From the NCBI GenBank assembly GCA_905250075.1, contig CAJNOP010000025.1, positions 1,550,318 to 1,614,317 of the forward strand: DNA of 64,000 bases. The letters run 5' to 3'. Under the pieces are notes generated by a model that saw only the letters and a program-made list of their open reading frames with translations, had not been told where the DNA came from and searched no databases. A program made the translations under genes and the position numbers. This DNA comes from Rotaria sp. Silwood1 (Eukaryota > Rotifera > Eurotatoria > Philodinida > Philodinidae). Below are positions 1 to 12,704 of this stretch, piece after piece; the first letter of the stretch is position 1; every line of letters starts with the position of its first letter.

Positions 1-3000
1 GATATCAGCTCGAATTCCTTAAGTTTCTTAATTTTCCTTGAATTGCAAATTTCTGGATTCTAGGTATATCTCTCTCGGTGCGGCTGGTCGTATTCGAAAG
101 AATATAGCATAACTGCGCAAAAATGACCAACAAATGATAGAGAAGTAATTCAAATATAAAAGTTGAATTGTAGTGCATGGGATGGGATAGAGAAAGCCAC
201 GCTGCCTCGAATTTCGATGCTTCAACGGTATACACACTGATTATAATATGGAGGGGATCTTATATATGATAATCAAAGGTATTATGATTTCTAGGGTCTT
301 TGTCGATAAAGTTATGCAGCTGCTATTTCAAACTCACTTCGAGCTACATCGAACTACTCTTCAATCTATCTATATTCAATACTTTTCTTCCTGGATGTAA
401 AGGTTCGAATATGAGAGTAAAGAATACCAAAACACATATCGAATGAATTCCTGATGTATTTGAAAAAGTGAACAGTCATACAAGTAGAACTCAATTGTGT
501 ACAATTTTTATGAAAGTTTTACAATCGTACTCCATTGTTCTGTGACACAAAGTGAAACATGTTGAAGTGCCATATAATCAAACACTAGGGTAGACCTATC
601 GAAACAATCAATTTTTCATGTATGAAAACAACAACGATAAAAACTATTCAAAATGGAAAATCGTAATGTCTTCAAGTGTTTTAGTATTTCTCAAGCAACA
701 GAACCATGGGAAGAGCTTTCAACATATCAAAATGTGAGTGAAACGTGACTTTCTACGTATCATTCGATGTGCCATATGACCTCTGAGAAGCCAAATATAA
801 AATTTATTCTTTCGATATCGATCACTAAATCCAACAATGTCCTTCCACAGACAATCTATGCTTTCTAGTAGTGACGACTCAATGCTGTTAATAAAAGTCT
901 ACCATGAATTATCTCTTAATCTTTGAACTAATTGTTAATGCATTTGAGGACGCCATAAGCTATATGACAAAGGATGAATAAGGCTATCAAGATCACGCCA
1001 ATCCAATTTGGTCCATCATTATCAGTGTCTGTTTCGGTATAGCTGTTGATATTTGAAGACGAAGGATCCGGATCGTAGCAATTGCCATCAGGTGCACACT
1101 GAGAATTATCTGTAAATAGAAAAAGAAGCAAACTGCATGTCAGTGCAAATTTTGATACGATTAAGATGTGAAATTCATCATATGAAGGATGTAGAGTCCA
1201 GTCAAGAAATTGAATTCAAACATGGCTTCAATTTAAGTCAGCTCATTCACAAAAATAATTATATCAAATTCATTTATTGAGTTGATCGTTTTGTTGTGAT
1301 AATTTTCTCAAACACTTTCGAGTCCCTAAAGCTCAACTATTCTTTGTAAAACAATTGTTTAATTTAAAGAAAAAAATCAAGTCAATTCATTAAAAGAAGT
1401 CTCGTTTTCACTTTGTTCAGAACTTCACTTACATGAACAACATGTATCTTCATGATTTGGTGACTTGCAGCATTTACCTTAGAAAAAAACTCAATAAGTA
1501 AAACAGAAAAAAGAAAGTACTTTTGTGATTCATCTACCTGGACCATTATGATATGCCTTTTCACAACTGACATTCTTTGAACAGCACAATATACAGAAGC
1601 GCACTGCTTCTTCTGAATGTTCTTGACACCAAACACAAATCACAAAGCCAATACAATAGAATACGAAGAAATTCTTGAACATTTTTTGTATTATCGATTG
1701 CACTACTTGACGTGAAGTATGGTCGAAAAAGAACGACAGCACAGAAAAATTATTTCTTTAGTGGTGGGCTCTGTTTGATGATTGGAAGTAAAAACGAACG
1801 AAAAAAAGAACGAAATACATAAAGAACGAAAGAAAATAGAACATAAAAAAATATTGTCAATAATCATTCTTCTTGAGTATTGGAAAGAAAATTATAGAAG
1901 AAATTAATGATGTTTATCTGCGTATGTATGCTTACTATGTGGCGATATGACGTTGAGAGCCTAACGAAGAAAAAACATTGGACGATTAGAAGAAGAGATG
2001 GATAGATACATCTCTCTTCGTAAATAGGAACATTTATAAAGCATTCAATAACAACAAAAACCGTTATGAGTGTCTGTCAAACCGAACTCGTGTTAAATTT
2101 CAGTGAAAATGACTTCGATTGAATTAGCTAAAATACTTTTGGTAATTATATACAAAATGTATCACCATTACAATGGCGATCTTGAGACCGTTTGGAATCT
2201 TTGAAGCATGTGAATCTTGATGAAATGGGTATACCAGTCCTAAAATATTAGCAAGAAATCCGTTCTTTAAATAGCAAAACCTCATAGTACTTTTATAAGA
2301 TTTTTTGAGGTAATGGTTAAAGTTTTGACGCTTTTTTCATTTTAAAAATGTTTCTTTCTTATTATTCTGTTGTACCTCAGTGACTACATATTTTGACACG
2401 CAACACAAGGTACTGTAAATCTTGATACAATAGACAAATAATGCTTTGAGATCAGTCGCTAACAATTGATTGTCTTGGTTCATCTGTCCGACAGCATACT
2501 GGCTAGATTGCGACATACATTGGCGTTGTGACGAGTGTACGGTAACTTTATATGCATGGGATGGTTAAGGCATCGAGAGCGAAATCTCTATGTAAGATTG
2601 AACTTCTCTTCAGAGCTACATTTAGTATTAATTGTAGGGCAGATATCGAGTTATCGAATCAGCTGCCAGATGCTGTGCAATACCGCAAAATATCCGACAA
2701 GCTTGGATATTACTTCTTCCTTTCTTCTTTATTATCTAATAACAGTATAGGAAATCATAGATATTCCGATAGCTCTTTTTTTCTCTATGAGACAATCTAA
2801 AAAGCTTACTACTTAAAGCTGAAAAGTAGATTTTTGGGAATTTAAAGCGAAGTGAGTGTGAATTTTTGTAAGGCTACAGAAATCAAACATGGTACAACCA
2901 TCATTCCATACCGTGCTTAGGGACTCATTTTGGAATATAGTCAAAATGTATCCATATCTACCAAACAATTTCAATTCTAAAAGTCTATGAGAATCGAAAA

Positions 3001-3030
3001 TGACTATGAACAACTATCAGCAATGAAAAT
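1..3030. repeat. Segmental duplication, copy 1 (with 5640-8440)
   Basis: This stretch is a diverged copy of about 5640-8440. Matching stretches occur in the same order on both sides: the AT-rich 3' flank (about 130-240 against 5730-6010), the three-exon Cys-rich gene (928-1682 against 6744-7531), its upstream region, and a block at about 2850-3010 against 8280-8430. Copy 1 has extra sequence at about 2350-2830 that I do not see in copy 2. Outside the exons I see no coding signal. The stretches 1-927 and 1683-3030 hold only duplicated noncoding DNA with short spurious frames. Exons are better conserved than flanks by eye. Confidence 0.7.
928..1682 (-). CDS. Small Cys-rich secreted/type I membrane protein, copy 1
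   Basis: I do not recognise the family. Three exons on the minus strand join in frame: 1682-1538, 1477-1433 and 1109-928, giving 123 residues. Splice sites are GT..AG in phase 1 throughout, and the second donor is a consensus GTAAGT. The protein starts with a hydrophobic signal-like segment (about residues 3-20). A Cys-rich ectodomain with repeated CC pairs (CILCC, GKCCK, DTCCS) follows, then a Ser/Asp-rich stretch. A hydrophobic segment near the C-terminus (begins WIGVILIALF) is probably a membrane anchor with a very short tail. The start is the ATG opening MFKNFF, because it begins the signal peptide and is conserved in the second copy. The paralogue at 6744-7531 keeps all exon lengths except the last. 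The role is unknown; a surface or secreted disulfide-rich protein is inference. Confidence 0.62.
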
Positions 3031-3225
3031 TATCATTATTTCATCCACACCTCGAGAGAAGCTTATCGACTAAGCATCGCAGTTTTTCTTTTATATACCC
3101 CATGACACTATGTGAGAATAGAACAAATTAACATCACACTTTAAAATATTAATTAATCCAAGGTCGTAACCGTAACGATCATTCGCCAATTTATCGTCAC
3201 TGGGTTATCAAAGACATATTATAAC

Positions 3226-4207
3226 TACTATCGGAATTTTAAAAGAAGGCAGGTGGAAAAAAGCTTATAACTTTCGAACGAAAAGTCATAGCGACCTGCG
3301 GTTTTCAGCAATCGATAGAAGATTATAGGAGACACATTTTTATATAAAAACCAAGATTTAAATGATGAGTGATTGTGAAGTCACTGAAAGAGTAGGCCCG
3401 TTATTTGGTGAAATATCAGCAGAACAAGCTGAAATTTTCACCATATATAGCTCTACTGTAGCCCAATCTTTCCCAAAAATATCATCGATAAATCTTATAA
3501 TGACGAGAAATGGTGACTCAATCACCATCTGGTCTTACACAAGGCTCTCATTCCCTCAGTATATTAGGAAATGGCCTCAATTTTTGACTGAATAAATATC
3601 ATAATCTAGACTTCACATCTATGCAATTATATCATAGTTTGATTATATGAACGAGAAGAGACGGTGGAACTATTACTAAGTACTGCATTTCTCTTGAGAA
3701 AGTTGGAAAGATTTGTTTTAAAACACTTACTGCATGAAAATCATTTCTTCGTCGAATTTTGGCTATTTCCGTACATTTCTACGACCAAAGTATGATGCCA
3801 TTGCATAGATATGAAGTCTAGATTATGATATTTATTCAGTCAAAAACTGAGGCCATTTCCTAATATACTGAGTGAATGAGAGCCTTGTGTAAGACCAGAT
3901 GATGATTTGCTCACCATTTCTCGTCATTATAAGATTTATCGATGATATTTTTAGGAAAGATTGGGCTACAGTAGAGCTATATATGTTGAAAATTTCAGCT
4001 TGTTCTGCTGATATTTCACCAAATAACGGGCCTACTCTTTCAGTGACTTCTCAATCACTCATCATTTAAACCTTGGTTTTTATATAAAAATGTGTCTCCT
4101 ATAATCTTCTATCGATTGCTGAAAACCGCAGGTCGCTATGACTTTTCGTTCGAAAGTTATAAGCTTTTTTTCCACCTGCCTTCTTTTAAAATTCCGATAG
4201 TAGTATG
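3226..4207. repeat. Large inverted repeat (about 400-bp arms)
   Basis: The left arm (about 3226-3632) and right arm (about 3800-4207) are near-perfect reverse complements around a loop of about 165 bp. Outer arm ends read ACTACTATCGG on the left and CCGATAGTAGT on the right. Inner ends read TCTAGACTTCA and TGAAGTCTAGA. The 77-codon plus-strand frame at 3362-3595 lies wholly inside the left arm. It is broken up in the right arm, so I do not treat it as a gene. No clear target-site duplication is visible. The structure fits a foldback or MITE-like element, or a recent palindromic duplication. Confidence 0.8.
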
Positions 4208-5639
4208 AACCGGTATGGGTATGGGTCTTAGTCTTGTTTTCTCGTATGATCACATCTACACTTTCATATCTACTCCTACTCTGATCCAGACCCACATATG
4301 GGAACTTTTCCACTTTAGTGAATGCGCTGGATTCAAGGAGACCGAAACATTATTCTACTACTATTAGGCAACAAGAAATTTTTGACACTTCAGCATCTTA
4401 GGATATTTTGAGATTTTTCAGTGCTAGTTTTTAGAATGCTTCTTAGTGTCCAGTAGACCAATATTTTGAAAAACTTTTTCATACGATGCTGTAGCAAATT
4501 GAGAAGTGCCAGAAAATCTACCAAATCAATAGCTATATACTGAGACAACTTGTAGCGGAGTAATCAACTGAGATTCTGTTGCATACTGGTCGACCATTCT
4601 TGAAACATTCAATTTAAGTGATATACGAAGACTGCTAATATTCATCAGAAAATATAATAATTTCTGTTATCCTCCATTTTACGATCAAAATATAAGATAA
4701 CCATTTATATCTTCCCATTTAGTCATTGTCTTTTAACTTTTATTTGTTTTCTTATACGAGTTCTATAGAGTTTCTATGTCTGTCCGATTGTTTCCTTTGC
4801 TTTTATTTTTTTATTTTTTCATTCATCTTTCTTCTATTTCTACTTTCAATCTATGATTATCGTAAGTCAGCACCTGAATAAGTGTTTAACTGTTAAAAAA
4901 AATGGATATAAGATGCGTTGAGGAATTGCATTCTGCATCTTATTGTTATTAAGTACGACTCTGTCGATAGCTGAAGTGCACAGATTGAGATAGACAGATT
5001 AATTCGTACCTCAGACTACCTCGAAATATCGATTATTTAGAGTTATAATGATTGTCTCACAAGAAATGTAACGATGCATCATCGTCATCGATTGATAAAG
5101 GCAAGAAGCACTTTGTGCCTATCAGATAGAGCCAATGCATTTCTTAGAATATGATTCGTGTGACTTCTGTCAGCATTCTTTGAATATGTCTGATGATGAC
5201 TGGAAACAAGTTCAATATTTTCATTCTCAATGATTGCTTTTAAACGAACACCTAATGCATTTGAAGTCTCATAACGTGTCCATAATTATTAGCATGATCT
5301 AACAACATTGAAGCTTTTGATATAGAAAGAATTGATATTTTGTTTCTTGGCAACACAATGTCAATTTACATATGCTTCAAGTGAAAAATCAAATTGAAAT
5401 AACAAAAAAAAAAAAACAAAAAAAAAAACTGCTCACACATACATGTGAAGAATCGAAATGAAATATATTTCAAATGTAGGTGGCAAAAAACGTAAGTTCG
5501 TGTCTGTTTGTGTTGTTGTTGTCTTTATAATATTACGGTATCAATGATAACTGTGAAAAATAAATTGTTTGTATTGAAATAATTAAGGAATATCTACATT
5601 TGTAAACAACAAATATTGAGTTCATAATGCAGAAACTCG
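4208..5639. other. Gene-free interval between the two duplicated units
   Basis: I see no coding exon chain on either strand. The interval is AT-rich and contains an A-rich tract interrupted by single C residues (about 5401-5428). Its right end is where homology to position 1 onward begins. Confidence 0.5.
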
Positions 5640-8440
5640 AAATATGGATGCTATGTGTCATGCTTGTTTTCCTCATACAACCAGTCATATCGAAAGAAAT
5701 ACAGAATAAGCGTGTAAAAATGAAGGAAAAATGTTAGAGGAATAATTGAAATATAAAAGTAAAGCAAATAGAAATTTTGCTTTTTTAATTTGCATTCTTT
5801 AACGATTTTACTGGATTTTCTTTCGAGTTGACTAGTTATATGATGATGCAAAAGAATAAATGTATCACGTCATATATGGTAACCAACTTGAAAGGAAGAA
5901 ATCCTATGTATGCTTTTTTTCACGAAAGTTATGATGCATGGAACAGTATATGCAAAGCCACGTTTTCCTCGAATTTTGATGCACCAAAGGTACATAGTAG
6001 TTATAATGTTGGAAAAATATTATATAATACTCAAAGATATTATGTCTTCTAGGATCTTCTAAGATAAACTTCTGCGCTGGTATGTTAAACTTAGTTCTGT
6101 GTGATTTGAGCCACTTTTCCATTATCTATATTTAATAATTCTCATCGTGTGTGTGAGTGGGAGAAAAAAACGTCATGATAACGAGACTCCATACCAAATG
6201 ATCGCTTGTTGCATTCGTAGGCACTAAATGTGAGTCATATAGAGTTCGATGATGTTCAATTTTGGAGCAAATTTCAGCGTCTTACATACTTGTTCTGTGT
6301 GGCAACGTTACCTACAATGAAATGCCATCTAATGGAAAATAAAAGCTAAATCTATGGGAACGATTATTTTGGTACATGAAGAAAGCAACGGTAAAAACTA
6401 TTCAATAATAAAAATCGAAGTACGACTCGAATTGTATTGAACTAAATTTAGAAAAGAAATGATATAACTCTATTTCACAACATCCATGAGATATGAATAC
6501 TTCTGAGTATAATTTAATATTCTGCATGCAGGAGAACAAGCGTGAAAACCTTCTATCGACATATCAAAAGTAAAGACAAACATGACTTCCTACGCAACAT
6601 GCAATGCATCACAACTTCATTTTGAAAAGTACATATAGAACTTCTGCATTTGAGGTAGATCATCAAATCCAGTGAGTTGTTTCCCCAGTGAAAATAGGCT
6701 TCCTAGCATTGATGACTCAACTCTGTTGAAAAAAAACTCACTTTCATCGATAATTCTGCCAAATTATGTAGCCGAAAACAACAAAAGGAAATAGTAAAAT
6801 CAAGACTACCAATACAACGCCGGTTTTCACTGCTTCACTATCATCAATGCCTACTCCCACCGCTTCACTATCATCAATGCCTGTTTCGGGATGGCTATTG
6901 ATATTTGAAGACGAAGAATCCGGATCGTAGCAATTGCCATCAGGTGTACACTGAGAATTATCTGTAAATAGAAAAAGAAAGAAACTGCATGTCAATGCAA
7001 ACTTTGATGAGATTTGAATCTGAAAATTCGTATACGAGTGATGTAGGATGCAGCTAAGAAATTCTATTGAAACATAGCTTCAATTTTACTCAGCTCATTC
7101 ACAAAAATAATCATATTAAATTCACCAATTGAATTTATCTTTTTGTTGCAATGACTATCTCGTACATTTTGTAATCCCTAATGTCGAATATTCTTTGTGA
7201 ATTAATTGTTTGGTTCATACAAAATTTTTAACTTAATTCACTGAAAAAAGTCGCATTTTCACCTTGTTCAAAACTTCACTTACATGAACAACATGTGTCA
7301 TCATGATTTGGTGACTTGCAGCATTTACCTTAGAAAACAATTCAATGAGCGAAACAGAAAAAAAAGTGATATTGTGATTCATCTACCTGGAGCACCGTTG
7401 TACGCCTTTCCACAACCGACATTATGTGAACAGCACAATTGACAGAGATGCGCTGCTTCTTCGGAATGTTCTTGACACCAAACACAGATCAGAAAACCAA
7501 CACAGTAGAATACGAAAAAATTCTTGAACATTGTTTTTTAGGTTGTCGATTGTACTACCTAACGTGGAGTAGTATTGAAAAGAATAACGGCACAAAAAGA
7601 TGTTTCTGTTCGGTTGCGGTTCTGTTTGATGACTGAAACTGCAAAAGAACGAAAAACAGCACTGTTAATATTCATTCTTTCTGAGTTCTGCAAAGACAAG
7701 TGCAGAAGAAACTAACGATGTTAGTCTGCCTATTCATACATGCTACCTGACAATATGGCATTGAGGATCAAACGAAGAAAAAATATTTGATGACGAGAAG
7801 AAGAAGAAGAATACTTCGCCTTTCAGCTACCTTGCGGGATCGAGTGCTGTTCGAGAATAGTTTCGAGAACCCACTATTTTTTCTACATCTATTATGAAAT
7901 TTAGCTCTGGATTGAAGGCTGGTGTGACATGGTAGTTATATGCAAAAGGTACCACCATTACAAGGGTGATCTTGAAACTGTTTGGAATCTTTCGAGTTTG
8001 TGAATTTCGATGAAATGATTATTTTGGTGCTATAATATTAGAAAGAAGTTAATATTTTGAATAGAAAAACTTCAATTGATTGTTGTAAAAATTTGTGAGA
8101 AAAATCGTTAAAAATGGACGATTGTTTTCATCATGAAAACTTATTTCTCCTTATCATTGAACAGGCATGTAAAACTTCGTACAAATGCGGTAGTTCGCAT
8201 TTTGTTTTATCAGATAACATAGAAATAATACTACTTTGAGTTTGAAAATAAATTAACATATAAGTTAGAACAGGCTACGACTGAGTTTTTATAAAACACA
8301 GAAATTAAGCATTGTACTATGATCATTCTAAACATTACTTAAGGGCGCATTACCTGATATGTTCGAAAAATAATACTAGATATCAATTCATTTAAATTCA
8401 ATAAGTCTCTGGGAGTCGAAATCCATAAGTAAAAAAAGCG
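5640..8440. repeat. Segmental duplication, copy 2 (with 1-3030)
   Basis: This is the second copy of the unit at the start of the window, in the same orientation. It carries the paralogous Cys-rich gene (6744-7531) and the block at about 8280-8430 that matches 2850-3010. Noncoding flanks align only in patches, so the duplication is old compared with the one at 18.4/37.6 kb. The stretches 5640-6743 and 7532-8440 contain no other gene I can support. Confidence 0.7.
6744..7531 (-). CDS. Small Cys-rich secreted/type I membrane protein, copy 2
   Basis: This is the paralogue of the gene at 928-1682, with exons 7531-7387, 7328-7284 and 6961-6744 giving 135 residues. Exon 1 (145 nt) and exon 2 (45 nt) match the first copy in length, and all splice sites are conserved. 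The signal-like start (MFKNFFVFYC) and most of the paired cysteines are kept. The last exon is 36 nt longer, and part of that is an internal duplication of the octapeptide GIDDSEAV just before the membrane segment. The C-terminal hydrophobic segment (starts TGVVLVVLIL) is not alignable residue by residue with copy 1, but its hydrophobic character is kept. Conservation of exon phase and cysteines between otherwise diverged copies argues that both are real genes. Function unknown. Confidence 0.62.
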
Positions 8441-11400
8441 CGTTCAAAGTAACTGATATGTCTTCCTCAAAAGTACACAGTATAAGCAGCTGACAAGTGC
8501 TTGTGGTTACACATGTAAGCAGTTTTGGGCGTTGCATTTTTCCAAGGTGATATTCTTAGATGAATCCTTTTTACCAAACTTTTTCTAAATGAATACCTTT
8601 CGACAGACAACATATTTTTGAATTGTTACGTACAACTTTGTATACAAGAAGAGATCACTTAAACTTTCTCATATTTTCAATTTTGAATGTCACATTGCCC
8701 AGATACGAATTTCTAAAAACATTTACGCATTTTTTAAATATTGTCAGACACACGGATATTTTAAAGCATACATACCTTGACAATGCGATATACAAAAATT
8801 ATAATATTGGATTATCTAAACTCTCTCGACATTATGACGTATTCTAATGCCTTTTCAATATATTTACATTATAAATCGTTATATATAATTTTTACGGAAC
8901 TTCCCATGGTGAAACATCTTGTAAGCAAGATCTTATCAAGATTGTTAAAAGATCTTTTGGCTTTGTATATCTTATTTCTATCAGATGCATCTGTATCTAA
9001 GGTCTTTGTAAGATCTTTCCAAAGATTCTCACTTGTCAAGGCCATAATAAATTAGTTCGGTTTATCTTTTCTCAAGATCTTTAGTAAAGTAAAAAAGGAG
9101 CATCATTAATTTATTTACATATTCAAAAATTTCTGTAATTGCTTGAAAGAGCTTTCCTAAACTAAACCATAATGACTTCTCAACTTCTTAGATATTTAAG
9201 AAATTTTTATAATAGTGGAAGTACTGGTCAATCAATGAATTTAAAGCTATGGAGAACAACAGAAGAAGAAAAAAAGAGAGTTAAACGAAGTTTTTCGACC
9301 AAGTTAATGTATTCATAAAATACTGATGCTTTATGTAAACATAACTAATGTCAAATTAACATACAGAATCGTTTATTATTCAAATTTTTTAAACGTAGAG
9401 TTTTTATTGAAAAACAATAAAATACAAGACGTTTTAAATTTTAGTGTTGATGGAATTTTTAGGTTAGATGAATTCTTTCGTGACCTTTTTTTTCTGAAAT
9501 GATTATTCTAAGAGAATATAGAAATCAGAAATGCTAATTTGTTTTCTAGATTTATATATTTTTAAATCTTTAACTCATCAGATAAAAATCTCTTGTGTAC
9601 TTAATCATTGATTTTAATATAACGATTGCCATCTGACACTGTAAAATAAATATCTAGATTGAATGATAATTTAGCATCGACAACAATGATTGTATACTCT
9701 CCAACACCTAGCAATCTTGATGAACAAGAACAAATATTAGACACGTTAAATTTAATCGTTATCAAAAAAATTACACGCAAGTGCTAATGAAATTTTACTC
9801 GTCTTGTTTTTTTTTGTCAGTTGTTTTACTTTGTTGCAATTTCTAAAAACATTTCTATTTTTAAACTTTTCAAAACTGTTCGTAAGTAGTATACAATTTC
9901 TTATATTCTTGTAGTTCTTGCTTATTTTATTGTACTAGTTCTTTTCAATGGAAACTAAACTTACATTATATGTTCAGATACATATTTCTCAGTATTAAAT
10001 GAAGATTAGATAGCTAAATATTGACTGAAAATTTCGATAATCTTAATTATCATTTTTCAAAATATAATTATCTAAATTCAAAGCTCATTAAACAAGGTCA
10101 TCAATCACAAGATATCAAATTAAAGATCTTGAATATTTGTTAGTCAGATCTAACAAATCTGTACCTAAGATCTTATTACAAATTTTAATTCAAGATTTGT
10201 TCATTTTTCTATACCTTGTATCTTGACCTAGATCTTGCATATAAGATGTTCCACTAAAGCCATAAATATTACTCCATAATCTATTGTTTTTTCTATGTAA
10301 ACACAATTTTTCACTTTTCTCAATCAAGATAAAGAGTATAGGAAAATTATTACAAGCGTACGAACTCATTAAAATGATCTTGAAGAAATACTATTGTATG
10401 ACACTTTCCTTGTAAAATATTATTTTTCAACCAGGATTCTATCAGTTGTGTGAAAGATTATACCAACTAAAACGAAGCTATTTTGTAACTATTTTACCAA
10501 TGAAGTCGGTCGGATAACTTATTAATAACTAACCAAATTTCCCTTGAAATGAATTGTTTGTAGTAGAACACTGATTAGTGAAAAAAAAATAAGGTTTACG
10601 AAAGATATCAGGCTGTGACCTTATGGACGTCCAGCCTTCTGTTTTTCGAATCCGCAATAGTGAACAAATTTATTTGAATAATTTTTTAACTAAACGAAAA
10701 AAAAACCATATACCAAAATAAATACAACTAAACTCAGACATATCCCATATAAAGTTAAACTTCAACCTGAGTTAGATTGTTTTATCTCAAATATAGAAGC
10801 CATTTCACACGTGCATGAGAGAAATATTTCTTTTTTTTTCTAATGAGAAGAGAGTTAGAGGCAATTGTCTCGAAAGAACAAAATGACGACTTTGAAAAGA
10901 ACTTAACGAAAGAATAAATAATACAGAGCTACCATGAATGTGATTAGATCGCCTAATGAATTACCTGTTAGTTATACTAATTATATTTCAAATGTTGGAT
11001 ACACAATGAAATAAATAATATGCACACACTTGAAAAAATTTAAAACCATTAGTTAAAAATAAGCACGATTGTTTTTAAAAATTGAACGAAATCATTAGTT
11101 TAAAGAAATGAAAAAATGAATAACTGAATTAAGAAAAGTGATACCAAACAATGATACGAAAACTAATGAAAACGACATCAAATCTCAAATTAGATTTAGC
11201 TAGAAACTAGAATCGCAAGAAAAACCATAACAATGTGACGGAAAACATTCTGTCTGTGTAACAACGACGGCTATTACTGTTCACAGATTTTTCGATAGGA
11301 AGATGACTAGCTCAATAGGTAAAATCTTTTTCATAGATCACTTGTTTAAGCAGCGAACGTAAACTTTCTTCCGTACATAAAAGCAATGCAATGTGTTCAA

Positions 11401-12078
11401 AACGAATTCGTCTTCTGAGATTAGGTTAAACATAGCATGTGTAGCTAACGTATTTGACAGTCGAGTTCTTTTTTTTTAATAATCATTTAAACTTTTTGAT
11501 TTTTCATGTCTGTGTGAATAAGTGACGCAAATTGTGCGTACCCCCCACAGAATATATAGCATTCTTGTCCACAGCCTGATTTTCGTGTGTGCTACAACGT
11601 CTACGTGGACAAGGGTCTTGCATATCGTTTGAAACTAAAAATTTATGCATGAAGCATGATTAAAAAGCAATAAAGAATAAATCTACACTATTAATTATAT
11701 GATAATGTTTAGTATTGTTAAAAGAGAAAAATCAGCTTACCAATAATAGAACAAAAAAAGTAACTACACCTTTGAAACACTTTGTAAACACAAGAAACCT
11801 TGCTTTTATCGAGCAGGAATTACTGAAGCGTAACTATTTTTTTGTTCTCTGTATTTAATCTGTTTTCTACTTATGAAGAACTGAATCTGTATATTGTTCA
11901 TTAGATGATATTGTTGACGAATCACATACATAGTGACTTTTGTTCGATGAGTCAAAAAAAGAATTGTATAACATATTCGAAAAAACATATTTCACTTAGA
12001 CAAACGAAGAAAAATATAACTCATTATGGAAAGATCAAAATGAAAAAATCCAACTTTTATGAGTTTCTGTCATCTGAC
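8441..12078. other. Gene-poor AT-rich interval
   Basis: No convincing exon chain is visible on either strand. Overlapping short frames at 8623-9055 are compositionally AT-rich and show no family signature. The interval contains the element with inverted ends described at 8907-10256. Confidence 0.5.
8907..10256. repeat. Degenerate element with inverted ends and AAGATCTT motifs
   Basis: The left end (8907-8933) and the reverse complement of the right end (10230-10256) agree at 23 of 27 positions by hand count. Both contain ACATCTT followed by GCAAGATCT. Several AAGATCTT-like palindromes are clustered inside each end (8930-9030 and 10120-10240). No transposase frame and no clear target duplication are visible. 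It may be an old non-autonomous DNA transposon. Confidence 0.4.
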
Positions 12079-12704
12079 CTCTGTTGACAATATGTTTTAA
12101 ATTTTCATGAGTCTTGATCCCTCTAGACTCACATAGTGCATCGAATTCTTTCTGTTTCTGAAAAATTTTGATTAGTATCACATCATCATCCAAGGAAAAT
12201 AATTCAAGTTGGCAAAATGATTTACATGATCCAGTCATTTATAAACATGCATGAGTGTATTTTTCATTTCTCTCTTCGGTTCTGATCAGTTTTAGTTTTT
12301 CCATCCATACTATTTCAGTTAATTATTTCCTTCGTTTTCATGATGTGTTCAATCAACCATATATTTGTTATATCATAGTGTTATGAGTTTTTTTTTTTTT
12401 CATCTTTTTCATTTCTATCGAATATCTAATGTTCGTTTTAGAGTTAAATGGCTGTGGACTTTTTATGAATAATATTAAAAAGAAAAAAATAATTCGGATT
12501 TTAACACTATCTAAAGTTGACATGGCTCGATCTTTTTGGATTGTAGGTGTTATTTTTTCTTCAGCTACTACTTCATCCACATGTCTGTACTAATGATACA
12601 TTGTATATTGATTCCTACACAGTTAGTCTGGACCAATATGAAAATATATACCTGATCACTTTCAGTAAAATCTTTATATTTTTAGAGTGCTTATCTCTAT
12701 CAAT
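12079..12704 (-). CDS. Unrecognised exon cluster (gene fragment?)
   Basis: Three minus-strand segments splice in frame with plausible GT..AG sites: 12704-12652, 12584-12506 and 12157-12079. The joined peptide has a protein-like, charged composition, with stretches such as KNIKILLKVIR, DEVVAEEKITPT and KQKEFDALCESRG. The first donor is GTATAT, the second GTTAAA, and the third exon follows a good TTTTTCAG acceptor. I find no convincing start, stop or further exon on either side, and I do not recognise the family. It could be a decayed gene or TE fragment, or the middle of a gene whose other exons I missed. Confidence 0.3.

Noticed and set aside
3362-3595. 77-codon plus-strand frame in the inverted repeat
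   Set aside because: It lies entirely in one palindrome arm, is disrupted in the other arm, has no family signature and contains no splice structure.
4080-4313. 77-codon minus-strand frame at the right end of the palindrome
   Set aside because: Its 3' half is the palindrome arm; the rest has only a short basic repeat-like stretch and no support.
8623-9055. Two overlapping plus-strand frames
   Set aside because: AT-rich composition, no motif, and they overlap the left end of the degenerate element.
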